This document shows positions 8,749 through 17,241 of a stretch of 64,000 nt of DNA, piece by piece. The notes beneath the pieces were generated by a model. It worked only from the letters and a program-made list of their open reading frames with translations, was not told the DNA's origin and did not search any database. Each line of letters begins with the position of its first letter. The stretch's first letter is position 1. Origin of the DNA: DASWOJ01 sp964242415 (GTDB taxonomy: Bacteria; Pseudomonadota; Alphaproteobacteria; Acetobacterales; Acetobacteraceae); contig CAXTAT010000017.1 of assembly GCA_964242415.1 (NCBI GenBank), positions 1 through 64,000 on the forward strand. The letters are read 5' to 3'. The position numbers and the translations under genes were made by a program.

Positions 8749-9768
8749 ATGGCCAGCACAACGACTGCAACACCGGCCGCGGGCGCCGGGCCATCGGCGC
8801 GGCAGGTCCGGGTCCGCAGCGCCGTCCAGGCGCTCGGCATGCTCCCGGTGCTGTTCATCCTCGCCATCGCGTTCCACTACCTCGGCGAGCAGCGGTTCCT
8901 GTCGTCGCAGAACCTGTCGATCGTGGCGCAGCAGGCGGCGATCAACATCGTGCTCGGCGCGGGCATGACCTTCGTCATCCTGACCGGCGGCATCGACCTC
9001 TCGGTGGGCAGCATCCTGGCGGCGTCGGCGATGGCGGCGCTGATCGCCTCGCTGCTGCCGGGCTGGGGGCTGCTGGGGGTGCCGGCGGGGCTACTGACGG
9101 GATTGCTCTTCGGCTTGGTGAACGGCTCGCTGATCGCCTTCGGCAAGCTGCCGCCGTTCATCGTGACTCTGGGATCGCTGACGGCGGTGCGCGGGCTGGC
9201 GCGGCTGATGGGCGACGACACGACGGTGTTCAACCCGGACCTGCCGTTCGCCGCCATCGGCAACGCGGCCATCCCGATCGCGCCCGGGGTGGGCATCCCC
9301 GTGCTGGCGATCATCGCGCTGCTGGTGATCGTGCTGTCGTGGTACGTATTGCGCCGCACGGTGCTGGGTGTGTGGATCTACGCCGTCGGCGGCAACCCGG
9401 CGGCGGCGCGGCTGTCCGGCATCAAGGTCTGGCGCATCCTGCTGTTCGTCTATGCGACGTCCGGGCTGCTGGCGGGCTTGGGCGGGGTGATGTCGGCGGC
9501 ACGGCTGTTCGCCGCCAACGGCCTGCAGCTTGGCCAAAGCTACGAGCTGGACGCCATCGCCGCTGTCATCCTGGGCGGCACCAGCTTCGTCGGCGGCATC
9601 GGCTCGATCTGGGGCACCTTGATCGGCGGGCTGATCATCGCGGTGCTGTCCAACGGCTTGACGCTGGTGGAGGTGTCGGACATCTGGCAGTTCATCGTCA
9701 AGGGGCTGGTGATCATCGGCGCCGTGGCGCTGGACCGGGCGCGGCTGCAGGGCAGCGCACGTACATAA
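8749..9768 (+). CDS. Sugar ABC importer permease, RbsC type
   Basis: A 339-residue inner-membrane permease of the branched-chain/ribose family (BPD_transp_2). About ten hydrophobic segments are visible, with the family hallmark TGGIDLSVGS near residue 83 and AVILGGTSFVGGIGSIWGT near residue 270. A GGGGAGA-like ribosome-binding site precedes ATG 8749, 25 bases after the ATPase stop. It forms the translocation channel with the RbsA-type ATPase and receives substrate from the binding protein encoded next. Confidence 0.93.
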   Translation: MASTTTATPAAGAGPSARQVRVRSAVQALGMLPVLFILAIAFHYLGEQRFLSSQNLSIVAQQAAINIVLGAGMTFVILTGGIDLSVGSILAASAMAALIASLLPGWGLLGVPAGLLTGLLFGLVNGSLIAFGKLPPFIVTLGSLTAVRGLARLMGDDTTVFNPDLPFAAIGNAAIPIAPGVGIPVLAIIALLVIVLSWYVLRRTVLGVWIYAVGGNPAAARLSGIKVWRILLFVYATSGLLAGLGGVMSAARLFAANGLQLGQSYELDAIAAVILGGTSFVGGIGSIWGTLIGGLIIAVLSNGLTLVEVSDIWQFIVKGLVIIGAVALDRARLQGSART

Positions 9769-9849
9769 GCTGGCCGTAACGCCGGGCCGCGGCGGGCGAT
9801 GGCCCACCTGCCGGGGCCGCGACAAACAAGGGCCGGGAGGATAGGACCG

Positions 9850-10797
9850 ATGTTCAGGACATTGATGAAAGCTGGACTGATGAAAGCTGGCTTGATGGCC
9901 GGCACCGCGCTCGTGCTGGCCGGCGCGGCGCAGGCGCGGGAGCTGAAGGCGGTGGGCGTCACCGTCGGCTCGCTCGGCAACCCGTACTTCATCGCGGTCG
10001 GCAAGGGCATCACCGACGCGGCGCACGAGATCAACCCGGCGGCCAAGGTGACGATCTCCTCAGCCGACTACGACCTCAACAAGCAGTTCACCCAGATCGA
10101 CAACTTCATCTCCGCCGGGGTGGACCTGATCCTGGTGAACGCGGCCGACCCACGCGCCATCGCCCCCGCCATCAAGCGGGCGCAGGCGGCGGGGATCACC
10201 GTGGTGGGCGTGGACGTGGCGGCTGCGGGCGCCGACGCGACGGTGCAGACCAACAACACCCAGGCTGGCGAGATCGCCTGCAAGTTCATGGCCGACGCCA
10301 TCGGCGGCAAGGGCAACGTCGTCATCGAGAACGGCCCGCAGGTCTCGGCGGTGATCGACCGGGTGACCGGCTGCAAGTCCGTGCTGGGCAAGTACCCCGA
10401 CATCAAGCTGCTGTCCTCCGACCAGGACGCCAAGGGATCGCGCGATGGCGCGCTGAACGTCATGCAGGGCTACCTGACGCGCTTCCCCAGCATCCAGGGC
10501 GTGTTCGCCATCAACGACCCGCAGGCCATCGGCAGCGACCTTGCGGCCCGGCAACTGAACCGGACCGGCATCGTCATCACATCCGTGGACGGGGCGCCGG
10601 ACATCGTCGGGGCCTTGAAGGGACCAACGCAGGTGCAGGCCTCCGCCAGCCAGGACCCCTACGCCATGGGCAAGCTGGCCGTGGAGACCGGGGTCGGCAT
10701 CATGGACGGCAAGAAGCCGGAAAGCCCGATGATCCTGATGCCGTCCCACCTCGTCACGCGCGACAACGTCGGCAGCTATGAGGGCTGGACGCACTGA
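9850..10797 (+). CDS. Periplasmic sugar-binding protein, RbsB type
   Basis: A 315-residue substrate-binding protein of the ribose/LacI fold. It has a signal peptide ending near AQA (residues 1-28), two Rossmann-like lobes, and motifs such as VNAADPRAI and AINDPQAIGS typical of Peripla_BP_4 proteins. GGGAGGATAGG just upstream supports ATG 9850. The signal peptide contains a short in-frame duplication (MKAGLMKAGLM) from a 12-base direct repeat. It completes the importer; a regulator or sugar kinase is not adjacent, so the ligand stays unknown. Confidence 0.92.
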   Translation: MFRTLMKAGLMKAGLMAGTALVLAGAAQARELKAVGVTVGSLGNPYFIAVGKGITDAAHEINPAAKVTISSADYDLNKQFTQIDNFISAGVDLILVNAADPRAIAPAIKRAQAAGITVVGVDVAAAGADATVQTNNTQAGEIACKFMADAIGGKGNVVIENGPQVSAVIDRVTGCKSVLGKYPDIKLLSSDQDAKGSRDGALNVMQGYLTRFPSIQGVFAINDPQAIGSDLAARQLNRTGIVITSVDGAPDIVGALKGPTQVQASASQDPYAMGKLAVETGVGIMDGKKPESPMILMPSHLVTRDNVGSYEGWTH

Positions 10798-10821
10798 CGC
10801 CAACCGCCGCCTCCGCCCCGA

Positions 10822-10856
10822 CACCCAGGCCAGCCCGCGATCAGGGCGCCTGGGTG
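10822..10856. terminator. Possible bidirectional terminator hairpin
   Basis: CACCCAGGC (10822-10830) pairs perfectly with GCCTGGGTG (10848-10856), a 9-bp stem with a 17-base loop, between the convergent ends of the sugar importer and the efflux membrane-fusion gene. The right arm overlaps the last codons of the latter. No T-run follows, so it may not act as an intrinsic terminator. Confidence 0.35.
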
Positions 10857-11776
10857 AATACCCGCGACAGCAGCCCGTGCGGCGAGGCCGGTCCGGCGTC
10901 CTTGCCGACCGTGACGGTCGCCGTCATGCCCAACGCCAGGTGGACCGTCGCCGGCACCTGGTCGATGTGGATGCGGACCGGGATGCGCTGCGCCAGCCGC
11001 ACCCAGGTGAACACCGGATCGACCGACGCCAGCCCCAGCGAGCCAGGGCTGGTGTTGGGGGTGTTGATGCCGCGCGACAGGCTCTCGACGTGGCCGCGCA
11101 CCGGGTCGCGGAAGCCCATCAGCGCCGCCACGGCGGGATCGCCGACCTGGATGCCACCAAGCTTGGTCTCCTCGAAGAAGCCGGTGATGAAAAAGCTGTC
11201 CTCGTTCAGCACCGACAGGTTGCGGGTCCCCTTGGTCACGTAGTCGCCCTCCTGCAACTGCAGGTTGGTGACATAGCCGTTGACCGGCGACACGACCTTG
11301 GTGCGCTCCAGGTCAACGCGGGCCTGGCTCAATTGGGTAACGGCGGTGGCGAAGGCGGCGCGGGCCATGTCGGCGCTGGCCTGGTAGGTCTGTTGCTCCT
11401 CGGTCGAGGTGGACAGCGTCGTCAGCTTGGCGCGCCGCGACGCCTCCTGCTCCTTGGTGTTCATGTCGGCCTGCTTGCTCTGCAGGTTGGCCTCGGCAGA
11501 GGCGACGGCGATCTGATAATCGACGGGATCGATCTCATACAGCGGGTCGCCCCGGCGCACCGGCTGGTTGTCGGCCACGTGCATGTGCACGACGCGGCCC
11601 GACACCTCCGGCGCCTGGCTGACGACGTAGGCCTGCACCTGGCCGTCCCGGGTCCAGGGCGCGGTCAAGTAGTCGTTCCACACGGCAACCCCCGCCACAA
11701 CGGCGCAGGCCAGCAACAGCAGCGTGATGGCGACGCCCAGGTTCCGGCGCATCCTGGTGACCAGCGGGGTGGTCAT
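10841..11776 (-). CDS. HlyD-family efflux membrane-fusion protein, AaeA/EmrA-like
   Basis: A 311-residue periplasmic adaptor. It has one N-terminal membrane helix (residues about 13-35), a biotinyl-lipoyl-like half motif (VSGRVVHMHVADNQPVRRGD), a coiled-coil hairpin (about residues 85-155) and the second lipoyl half (VVSPVNGYVTNLQLQEGDYV). It links an inner-membrane pump to an outer-membrane channel. The start ATG 11776 is chosen since the upstream extension falls in non-coding DNA. It is third in an AaeX/AaeB/AaeA-like set, but a palindromic repeat separates it from the AaeX-like gene by 311 bases. Confidence 0.88.
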   Translation of the reverse strand: MTTPLVTRMRRNLGVAITLLLLACAVVAGVAVWNDYLTAPWTRDGQVQAYVVSQAPEVSGRVVHMHVADNQPVRRGDPLYEIDPVDYQIAVASAEANLQSKQADMNTKEQEASRRAKLTTLSTSTEEQQTYQASADMARAAFATAVTQLSQARVDLERTKVVSPVNGYVTNLQLQEGDYVTKGTRNLSVLNEDSFFITGFFEETKLGGIQVGDPAVAALMGFRDPVRGHVESLSRGINTPNTSPGSLGLASVDPVFTWVRLAQRIPVRIHIDQVPATVHLALGMTATVTVGKDAGPASPHGLLSRVFTQAP

Positions 11777-11891
11777 GCGCGGCGCTCCGGCATCAAGGCG
11801 TCCAGCCGTGAACCTCCCGGTCCCAAAACCCCTGCCATCAGGCCAACGGCCCTTCGTGCTGCCGTTCGCGATGCCGCATCCAATCAAGTGC

Positions 11892-11996
11892 CGTCATTGC
11901 GAGCCGGCTTCGGCGTGGCAATCCAGGTCCGCACGGGCCAGGATACCGGTCTTGCGCCCCCTGGATCGCCGTGCCGCAAGCGTCCCTCGCAACGAC
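11892..11996. repeat. Interspersed palindromic repeat, copy 2
   Basis: It starts with CGTCATTGCGAGCC and GTGGCAATCCAGG as in copy 1, and closes with CTGGATCGCCGTGCC and CTCGCAACGAC, forming a long imperfect hairpin. It lies between the AaeX-like and membrane-fusion genes of the efflux set, both read on the minus strand. It lacks the TGATGCCAAC leader seen in copies 1 and 3. Confidence 0.8.
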
Positions 11997-12027
11997 AAGC
12001 GGGGCAACGACAAGCGGGGCAACGACG
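11989..12027. repeat. 15-bp tandem repeat at the edge of palindromic repeat copy 2
   Basis: The unit GCAACGACAAGCGGG occurs about 2.6 times in tandem. Its first unit overlaps the closing arm of palindromic repeat copy 2, so the array probably arose by slippage at the repeat boundary. Confidence 0.75.
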
Positions 12028-12087
12028 CGCACAGACCCAGGAGTCCGGTCAGAGCGCAAAGGGCGCCTGGCATCACAACCCCGGGCC

Positions 12088-12312
12088 TCAGAACCAATGC
12101 ACCAGCACGCCAACGATGCAGACATAGATCGCCGTGCCGGCCAACGGCGGGTTCCACATCCAGCGGAACCACCGCAGCCGCACCAGCAGCCACCGCAGCG
12201 GGACATACAGCGTCAGCGCCGCCGCCAAGTACACCACCAGCGGCGCGAAGAAGATGCCGAACACGTTGGTTTCCCGCCACACCGCCCATTCCTCAAGCCA
12301 TGGGCCGCTCAT
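12088..12312 (-). CDS. DUF1656 small membrane protein, AaeX-like
   Basis: A 74-residue protein with two hydrophobic helices (residues about 18-40 and 55-72). Small DUF1656/AaeX proteins are usually encoded beside FUSC-family pumps and HlyD adaptors for aromatic carboxylic acids. It starts 12 bases after the stop of the FUSC pump, so the two are almost certainly co-transcribed. Its exact role in such systems is unproven. Confidence 0.85.
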   Translation of the reverse strand: MSGPWLEEWAVWRETNVFGIFFAPLVVYLAAALTLYVPLRWLLVRLRWFRWMWNPPLAGTAIYVCIVGVLVHWF

Positions 12313-12324
12313 GTCACGAACCCC

Positions 12325-14358
12325 CTACGCCACCAGCCTGCGGTAGAAGCGCAGCGTGGCCCGGTCCGGTTGCATCAGCCGCGCCGCGCCGGCCAGCCCG
12401 GACACCGCCAGGCGCACCGGATGGCCCGCCGGCCCCTCCACCTGCCAGTCCAGCAACTGCTGCGCCGCCTGCAGCATCGCCGGGGCATCCTCGTCCTGCA
12501 ACGCCTGCCCGGCCCGTGCCACGAGGGCGCCCAGCCCCGGCTCCCCCGCCAGCGCCCCAACCAGCCCGGTGCGTGCCCGGCGGATCGTCAGGTCCACCTC
12601 CCCCAGGCCATAGATATGCCCCAGCACCCGCAGCCGCGACGGCGTCGGGCGGCCCAGCACATCCATCGCGTTCGACATCCGGTCATACAGCAGCGACTGC
12701 GCCGGCGCCTGGTCCAGCCCCCGCGTCGCATCGCGCAAGGTCCGCCGCAGGTCCAGCGCGACCCGCGCGGCCTCCCGCAGCAGCCGCCGCGAGGCGGAGG
12801 CCGGGAACACAATGTTGAACGACAGCGTCACGAACAGCACGCACAGCGCGACCTGCATCACCGTGCCGACGAAGCCTGCGAGGTTGTAGGCCTGCGGGTT
12901 CGTCGGCCCCAGGATGATGGTGAACAGGGTCAGGGTGGACGCGGCCTTGGCGCCCCAATCGGCATGCCGCTGCATCAGGGCGCCCACGAAGGTGATGCCC
13001 CCGACCACCAGCGAGAACTGCACGTACCCGGACGCGTCCGGCAGCAGCAGGAACTCGGCCGCCCCCGTCACCAGCGCCACCGGCAGCAGCGGCATCCCGA
13101 ACCGCAGGCTGGCCTGGGTCGGGTTGGGATAGGTGCCCAGCAACGCCACGAACGCGGCCTGCTGGATCAGCACCAGCGTCGCAGCGCCCCACCCGGCCAC
13201 CACGCAGAACACCGCGCCGAACCCGACGGAGATCAGCACGCGCAGGGCGCCGAACAGCGCCGCCACCGGGTCCCGGGCGACCTGCAGGCGGATGGGCGGC
13301 ATCGCCTGGTCCGCGTCGGTCAGGGTCCGCAGCCCCGCCAGCGCGTTGCCGTGCGAGGCAAGCAGCTCCTCCGCCCGCTCCCGCAGCAGGGCATCGGCGG
13401 GGCAGCGCGGCTGCGGCGCCGGCGGCAACGGGGCGCGGCTATCCGGTTGCCCGCCAGCACGCCCCCCCGTTTCGCGCACCCCCGTTCCACGCCCCCCCGT
13501 TCCACGCAGCACGTCCGCCACGGCATGCAGCCAGGCCCGTACCTCCGCCGGGGTATCCGGGCCGAGCGTGGCGGCGATGGCCCGGCTGGCCGACACCATC
13601 GCCAGCAGCGCCGCGATGGCATGCCGGGCGCCGTTGGCGCGCAGGCGCCCGTCCGGCAGCTCGACCGCGGTGTAGGACGCCTGGGTTTGCAGCGCCGCCA
13701 CCGCCGCGGCAATGCGGACCATCGCCATGTCGTCGCCCAGGGGCTTGCCGTCCAGCGCATCCGCCGCCAGCGCCGCCATCGCGTCCGTGCGGTCCTGCAG
13801 TTCCGCCACCAGCGCGTTGAACGCCCCCGCACCCGACAGCAGGCGGTTGACCACCAGCACCGCGGCGACGCCGATCAGGATCGCGGCAACGCGGTCCAGC
13901 GCCGTCATCAGCGCCAACTGCGGCGTGTCGATGACCCCGATGGTGATGATCCCCGCAGTATAGCCGCTGAGCGCCGCGCCGTACGAGCGGAAATCCCGCA
14001 GCAGCGTGGCAACAAAGGTGCAGGCGGCCAGCCACAGCGCGAACCCGGCCAGCAGCATCACCCTGTCCTGCGGGAACGCCGCCACCAGCGCCAGCCCGAC
14101 GCAGCCACCGACCAGGGTGCCGATGATGCGGTAGATCGCCTTGGCGGTGGTCATCCCCGCGGAGGGCTGCGCGACGATGGCAACGCAGACCCCGGCCGAC
14201 GAGGCGGAATCGACCTGGGCGGCAAAGGCGACGTAGTAGGCCAGCAGCATCGCCAGCGTCACGCGGGTGGCAAAGAACAGGGCGTCCGGCTGGAAGCCCG
14301 GCAGTTGCAATAGGCCCGGCAGCTTCAGCAAGCGGGCCGGCGTCGCTAGGGATGGCAT
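12325..14358 (-). CDS. FUSC-family inner-membrane efflux pump, AaeB-like
   Basis: A 677-residue protein with two FUSC modules: an N-terminal membrane block (about residues 25-175), a cytoplasmic part, and a second membrane block (about 360-515) followed by a soluble tail. It resembles AaeB, which exports hydroxylated aromatic acids. GGGAGGAG just before ATG 14358 sets the start. The middle linker (about residues 285-310) is made of short repeats rich in Arg, Gly and Thr, encoded by near-repeats at 13459-13507; it is probably variable. It heads the efflux set with the AaeX-like and HlyD-like genes. No LysR regulator is adjacent. Confidence 0.88.
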   Translation of the reverse strand: MPSLATPARLLKLPGLLQLPGFQPDALFFATRVTLAMLLAYYVAFAAQVDSASSAGVCVAIVAQPSAGMTTAKAIYRIIGTLVGGCVGLALVAAFPQDRVMLLAGFALWLAACTFVATLLRDFRSYGAALSGYTAGIITIGVIDTPQLALMTALDRVAAILIGVAAVLVVNRLLSGAGAFNALVAELQDRTDAMAALAADALDGKPLGDDMAMVRIAAAVAALQTQASYTAVELPDGRLRANGARHAIAALLAMVSASRAIAATLGPDTPAEVRAWLHAVADVLRGTGGRGTGVRETGGRAGGQPDSRAPLPPAPQPRCPADALLRERAEELLASHGNALAGLRTLTDADQAMPPIRLQVARDPVAALFGALRVLISVGFGAVFCVVAGWGAATLVLIQQAAFVALLGTYPNPTQASLRFGMPLLPVALVTGAAEFLLLPDASGYVQFSLVVGGITFVGALMQRHADWGAKAASTLTLFTIILGPTNPQAYNLAGFVGTVMQVALCVLFVTLSFNIVFPASASRRLLREAARVALDLRRTLRDATRGLDQAPAQSLLYDRMSNAMDVLGRPTPSRLRVLGHIYGLGEVDLTIRRARTGLVGALAGEPGLGALVARAGQALQDEDAPAMLQAAQQLLDWQVEGPAGHPVRLAVSGLAGAARLMQPDRATLRFYRRLVA

Positions 14359-14467
14359 GGGCCGTCTCCTCCCGCTGAACGAGGGCACTGCCTTGGATGG
14401 CATGACCTACAAGCTGGACGGCACTCTTGACGCATTCTGGCTCGACGCAGTCCGGCGCTGCGGCGCG

Positions 14468-14902
14468 TCAGCATGAGATGACCTGCACATGACCGCACCC
14501 GGCATAAGCGATGATGCGCGTATCCCGTGTGACCAGCGGAAGGCGCATCTGCCGGGCTGTGGCGATCAACAGCCGGTCCGCCGGGTCCTGGTGCAGATTG
14601 CCCGGCAGATAGGCCGCATCGACCCCGATGTCTGGGGTCAACGTTGCCAAGTGGAAGTTCGTCTTCGCCATGAGATTGGCGAACCATGTCTTTGGATCAG
14701 GCAAGAACTGCAGTGCCGGACGACCGCTCCGAGGCTTGCTGAGCATCCCGACCTCCCATGCTGAAACAGGAGAGACAAACACGCCATCGGCCAGCACCGC
14801 GCCGACGATCGCGGTTGTCACATCGTTCGGCAACGGGTTGCCATTGGCCAGCCAAATGGCCGCGCAAGTATCGAGCAACAAGCCCGTAGCCCCAGAGGTC
14901 AT
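14468..14902 (-). CDS. vapC: PIN-domain toxin, VapC type
   Basis: A 144-residue PIN-domain ribonuclease. The conserved acidic residues are seen in LLLDTCAAIW (residues 8-17), SAWEVGML and DPADRLLIATA, which coordinate the metal. VapC toxins cleave tRNA or rRNA when the antitoxin is lost. Its ATG at 14902 overlaps the stop of the antitoxin (ATGA), so expression is coupled. Length and gene order (antitoxin first) match the family. Confidence 0.9.
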   Translation of the reverse strand: MTSGATGLLLDTCAAIWLANGNPLPNDVTTAIVGAVLADGVFVSPVSAWEVGMLSKPRSGRPALQFLPDPKTWFANLMAKTNFHLATLTPDIGVDAAYLPGNLHQDPADRLLIATARQMRLPLVTRDTRIIAYAGCGHVQVISC

Positions 14903-15165
14903 CCGTGCAGAATGCCCAACTCGGCTTCGCAAGGCTCGTCCAGCACCGGGGCAGTCAGGTCCACCCCATCGGGTATAATAACCGAGCCGCGCATAAATCC
15001 GTGGAGCTGGGCCGCCTCCTCCTCTCGGCTAGGCGGCGGGACAAGCACGGCGACCACCTTGCCGCGCTTGGTAATCTCCAACCGGCCAATTTGCCGGGAG
15101 CCGACTTGGTCCAGGAGGTCGAGGCACCGTGCCTTGAACTCAGTTGCGTTGACTGTATCAACCAT
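14899..15165 (-). CDS. Phd/YefM-type antitoxin of the PIN toxin
   Basis: An 88-residue antitoxin. The N-terminus (VDTVNATEFKARCLDLLDQV, then LEITKRGKVVAVLVP) is the Phd/YefM DNA-binding fold; the C-terminal half would wrap the toxin. Two consecutive ATG codons occur at 15168 and 15165; the AGGA ribosome-binding site sits better for the second. It is followed by the overlapping PIN toxin. A TATAAT-containing palindrome lies about 40 bases upstream and is a likely autoregulatory operator. Confidence 0.88.
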   Translation of the reverse strand: MVDTVNATEFKARCLDLLDQVGSRQIGRLEITKRGKVVAVLVPPPSREEEAAQLHGFMRGSVIIPDGVDLTAPVLDEPCEAELGILHG

Positions 15166-15206
15166 CATGTCCTCATCTGCAAAGATGTGGTCAGGTGATA
15201 ACACTA

Positions 15207-15221
15207 GTCACATTATATGAC
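15207..15221 (-). promoter_or_regulatory. Probable promoter/operator of the toxin-antitoxin pair
   Basis: On the minus strand this reads GTCATATAATGTGAC: a perfect TATAAT -10 hexamer inside an inverted repeat with GTCA/TGAC arms, in an AT-rich island within GC-rich DNA and upstream of the antitoxin. No strong -35 box is seen. Antitoxins of this type bind such palindromes to repress their own operon. Confidence 0.5.
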
Positions 15222-15259
15222 CATATTATGATGTCGCGGAGGGCTGCCGTGTCTCGGAG

Positions 15260-16495
15260 CTATGGCTTCGCCACTGCGCCCGGCGAGGTTTCCCGGCCAA
15301 CCATGCCCGTCACCGCCTCAAGCACCTCCGGCGGCACCAGCCACAGCCCCGACACGGTGCCCGGCAGCTTGCCGTCCCATTTGGCAATCGCGTCGATGGC
15401 CGCCTTCGCCTTCAGCGTGTCGAGATACGGCGCCAGCTTCCGCGCGTCGTAGGCGCTGTTGATCGACTGCTGCACGTCGGTGTCAAAGGTAAAGGTTCCG
15501 GCCCAGCCGATATAATCCAGCGTGATGCCCCGCCCGCCGAAGAACGCCGCCGCGCCCTTCTGCACGCTTTCCAGGATGGCGCTGGCCTGCTCGTTGACGC
15601 GGTCCAGCGTGCGGCTGGAGATCTCGTTGCACACCATCGTCTGCACCGCGCCGCGGCCGACGCCGTCCATCACCTCCGTCAACGTGCGGCCATAGAACAC
15701 CGAGGTGAAGATCACCTGGTTGGTCGAGCGGTCGCCCGTAGGCGGCTTCACGCCAAAGTAGTAAAGATAACGCGCCGCGTTCTCCTCAAGCACGGAAGTG
15801 GCGACGGCAACCTCGACGGTGACGTTCAGGCCCTCCGACGACTGGCAGGGGAACGACTCGTCCCGGGCCGAAGTGCCGCGCTCCTTCGCCGCCGCCCATT
15901 CGCGGTGGTACGGGGTGCGATCGACCAGGATCAGCCGCCCGGTCGGCACGTAGGCGTCGAAGCCCCAGTTGCCGCCGGAGTTGCTGAGCTTGGCGTGCGG
16001 GATGATGAACCGCTTGGCGGCGACCTTGTTCGCATTAAGGTAGTCCACGCCCTCGAACCGGCCCTGGCTGTCCTTGTTGGCGCCGACATCGGGGATCCAA
16101 AAGGCGGACTCGTTCGGCAGGACGAAGTACGCCTCGGTCTTGTCGGTCGAGTCGAAGTACGCCGACGCCGGGCGTGGGCTGGCGAGCAGCGCCAGGGCGG
16201 CCAGGCCCATCAGGCGTCCAGGCCAGCGGGGGCCGCCGCGTCCCCAGCGCTGCCGGGCCGGCCCCCACCAAAGCACCGCCAGCACCACGAGCAGCACCAG
16301 CGACGACTGCACGCCAAGCCAGGGGAACAGCCGCATGCCGTATTGCGACGCGCCATAGGCGGCGTCGCTGTTGTCGAACTGCCCGGCGGCCATCGGGGCG
16401 GACACCAGCGCCCCCGTGGTCGAAAGGAAGAAATCGACCCAGCCCCAGATCAGAATGCAAACAAATGTCAGGCTGATGCGAACGATGTTGTTCAT
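15260..16495 (-). CDS. Band-7/SPFH-domain membrane protein
   Basis: A 411-residue protein. The first 110 residues hold three hydrophobic segments (about 6-28, 65-82 and 95-112), followed by an SPFH-like domain: VPTGRLILVDRTPYHREW, a segment on Cys-containing strands, then an alpha-helical stretch (ISSRTLDRVNEQASAILESVQ) and AGTFTFDTDVQQSINSAYDARK typical of prohibitin/stomatin-like proteins. Likely anchored in the inner membrane with the SPFH part on one face. The start ATG 16495 follows an AT-rich promoter-like region. Function is unknown; band-7 proteins organise membrane domains and proteases. Confidence 0.7.
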   Translation of the reverse strand: MNNIVRISLTFVCILIWGWVDFFLSTTGALVSAPMAAGQFDNSDAAYGASQYGMRLFPWLGVQSSLVLLVVLAVLWWGPARQRWGRGGPRWPGRLMGLAALALLASPRPASAYFDSTDKTEAYFVLPNESAFWIPDVGANKDSQGRFEGVDYLNANKVAAKRFIIPHAKLSNSGGNWGFDAYVPTGRLILVDRTPYHREWAAAKERGTSARDESFPCQSSEGLNVTVEVAVATSVLEENAARYLYYFGVKPPTGDRSTNQVIFTSVFYGRTLTEVMDGVGRGAVQTMVCNEISSRTLDRVNEQASAILESVQKGAAAFFGGRGITLDYIGWAGTFTFDTDVQQSINSAYDARKLAPYLDTLKAKAAIDAIAKWDGKLPGTVSGLWLVPPEVLEAVTGMVGRETSPGAVAKP

Positions 16496-16615
16496 AAATT
16501 CAGGCTCGATGCTGGCATAAGTGCCGAAGCATCTTGCCATGCCATAGTAACAGGATGCAAACAACATTGCGACAATCCGCCAGGCGCTACCGCAACACGC
16601 CTGCAGCGGAGGCGA

Positions 16616-17194
16616 TCACCCTCCCTGCAACGCCGCCTCCAACCACGGCATCCCCGCGCAGCCCGCGAACGGCACCGGCTCTTCCGGCGCATTACCCTCC
16701 CCCAGCCCGAGCCGCCAGTACCCGATGTCATGCCACCGCCCAGCCTTGAACCCCGCATCAGGGTGGATGCCGACGTGCTGGAACCCCATGGCCTCATGCA
16801 GGCGGACGCTGCCGGGATTGGGCAGCACGACCTCGGCAAAGGCCGACCGAAAACCCTGCCGCCGCAGCACCGGCAGCAGCGCGCCATACAGCGCCCGCCC
16901 CACCCCGGTCCGGCGGCGCGCACCGTCCACATACACCGCGACATCAACGGCCCAGCGGTACGCCGCCCGCTCCCGGTGCCGCCCCGCATAGGCATACCCG
17001 GCAGCCGCGCCGCCCTGCACCGCAACCAGCCAAGGATAGGCCGCCAGCGTCCGCCCGATCCGCCCCGCCATGGCATCCGCGTCCGGCGCCTCGGTCTCGA
17101 ACGACACGCAGGTGTCCCGCACGTACGGGGCATAGATCGCCGCAACCGTCGCCGCGTCGCCCAGGGTGGCCACCCGGACGACGGGTGCAGTCAT
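16616..17194 (-). CDS. GNAT N-acetyltransferase, phosphinothricin-acetyltransferase-like
   Basis: A 192-residue GNAT enzyme. The acetyl-CoA loop RRTGVGRALYGAL (about residues 95-107), the strand ending VEVAVYVD and the start region AAIYAPYVRDTCVSFETEAPD match the Pat/MnaT group, which acetylates phosphinothricin, methionine sulfone or related compounds. Cytosolic. It stands alone between a band-7 gene and a dicarboxylate carrier on the same strand. The substrate is inferred only from family resemblance. Confidence 0.85.
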   Translation of the reverse strand: MTAPVVRVATLGDAATVAAIYAPYVRDTCVSFETEAPDADAMAGRIGRTLAAYPWLVAVQGGAAAGYAYAGRHRERAAYRWAVDVAVYVDGARRRTGVGRALYGALLPVLRRQGFRSAFAEVVLPNPGSVRLHEAMGFQHVGIHPDAGFKAGRWHDIGYWRLGLGEGNAPEEPVPFAGCAGMPWLEAALQGG

Positions 17195-17241
17195 GCCCCG
17201 GTCGCCGCCCTGCCCCGCCGCCCCGCTATTCCGCAGCAGCC

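Noticed and set aside
9850..9915. 12-base direct repeat in the binding-protein signal peptide as a frameshift site
   Set aside because: The repeat keeps the reading frame and gives a normal signal peptide; no sign of alternative expression.
16035..16460. Minus-strand open frame inside the band-7 protein gene
   Set aside because: Out-of-frame shadow; the band-7 frame has consistent hydrophobic and SPFH features.
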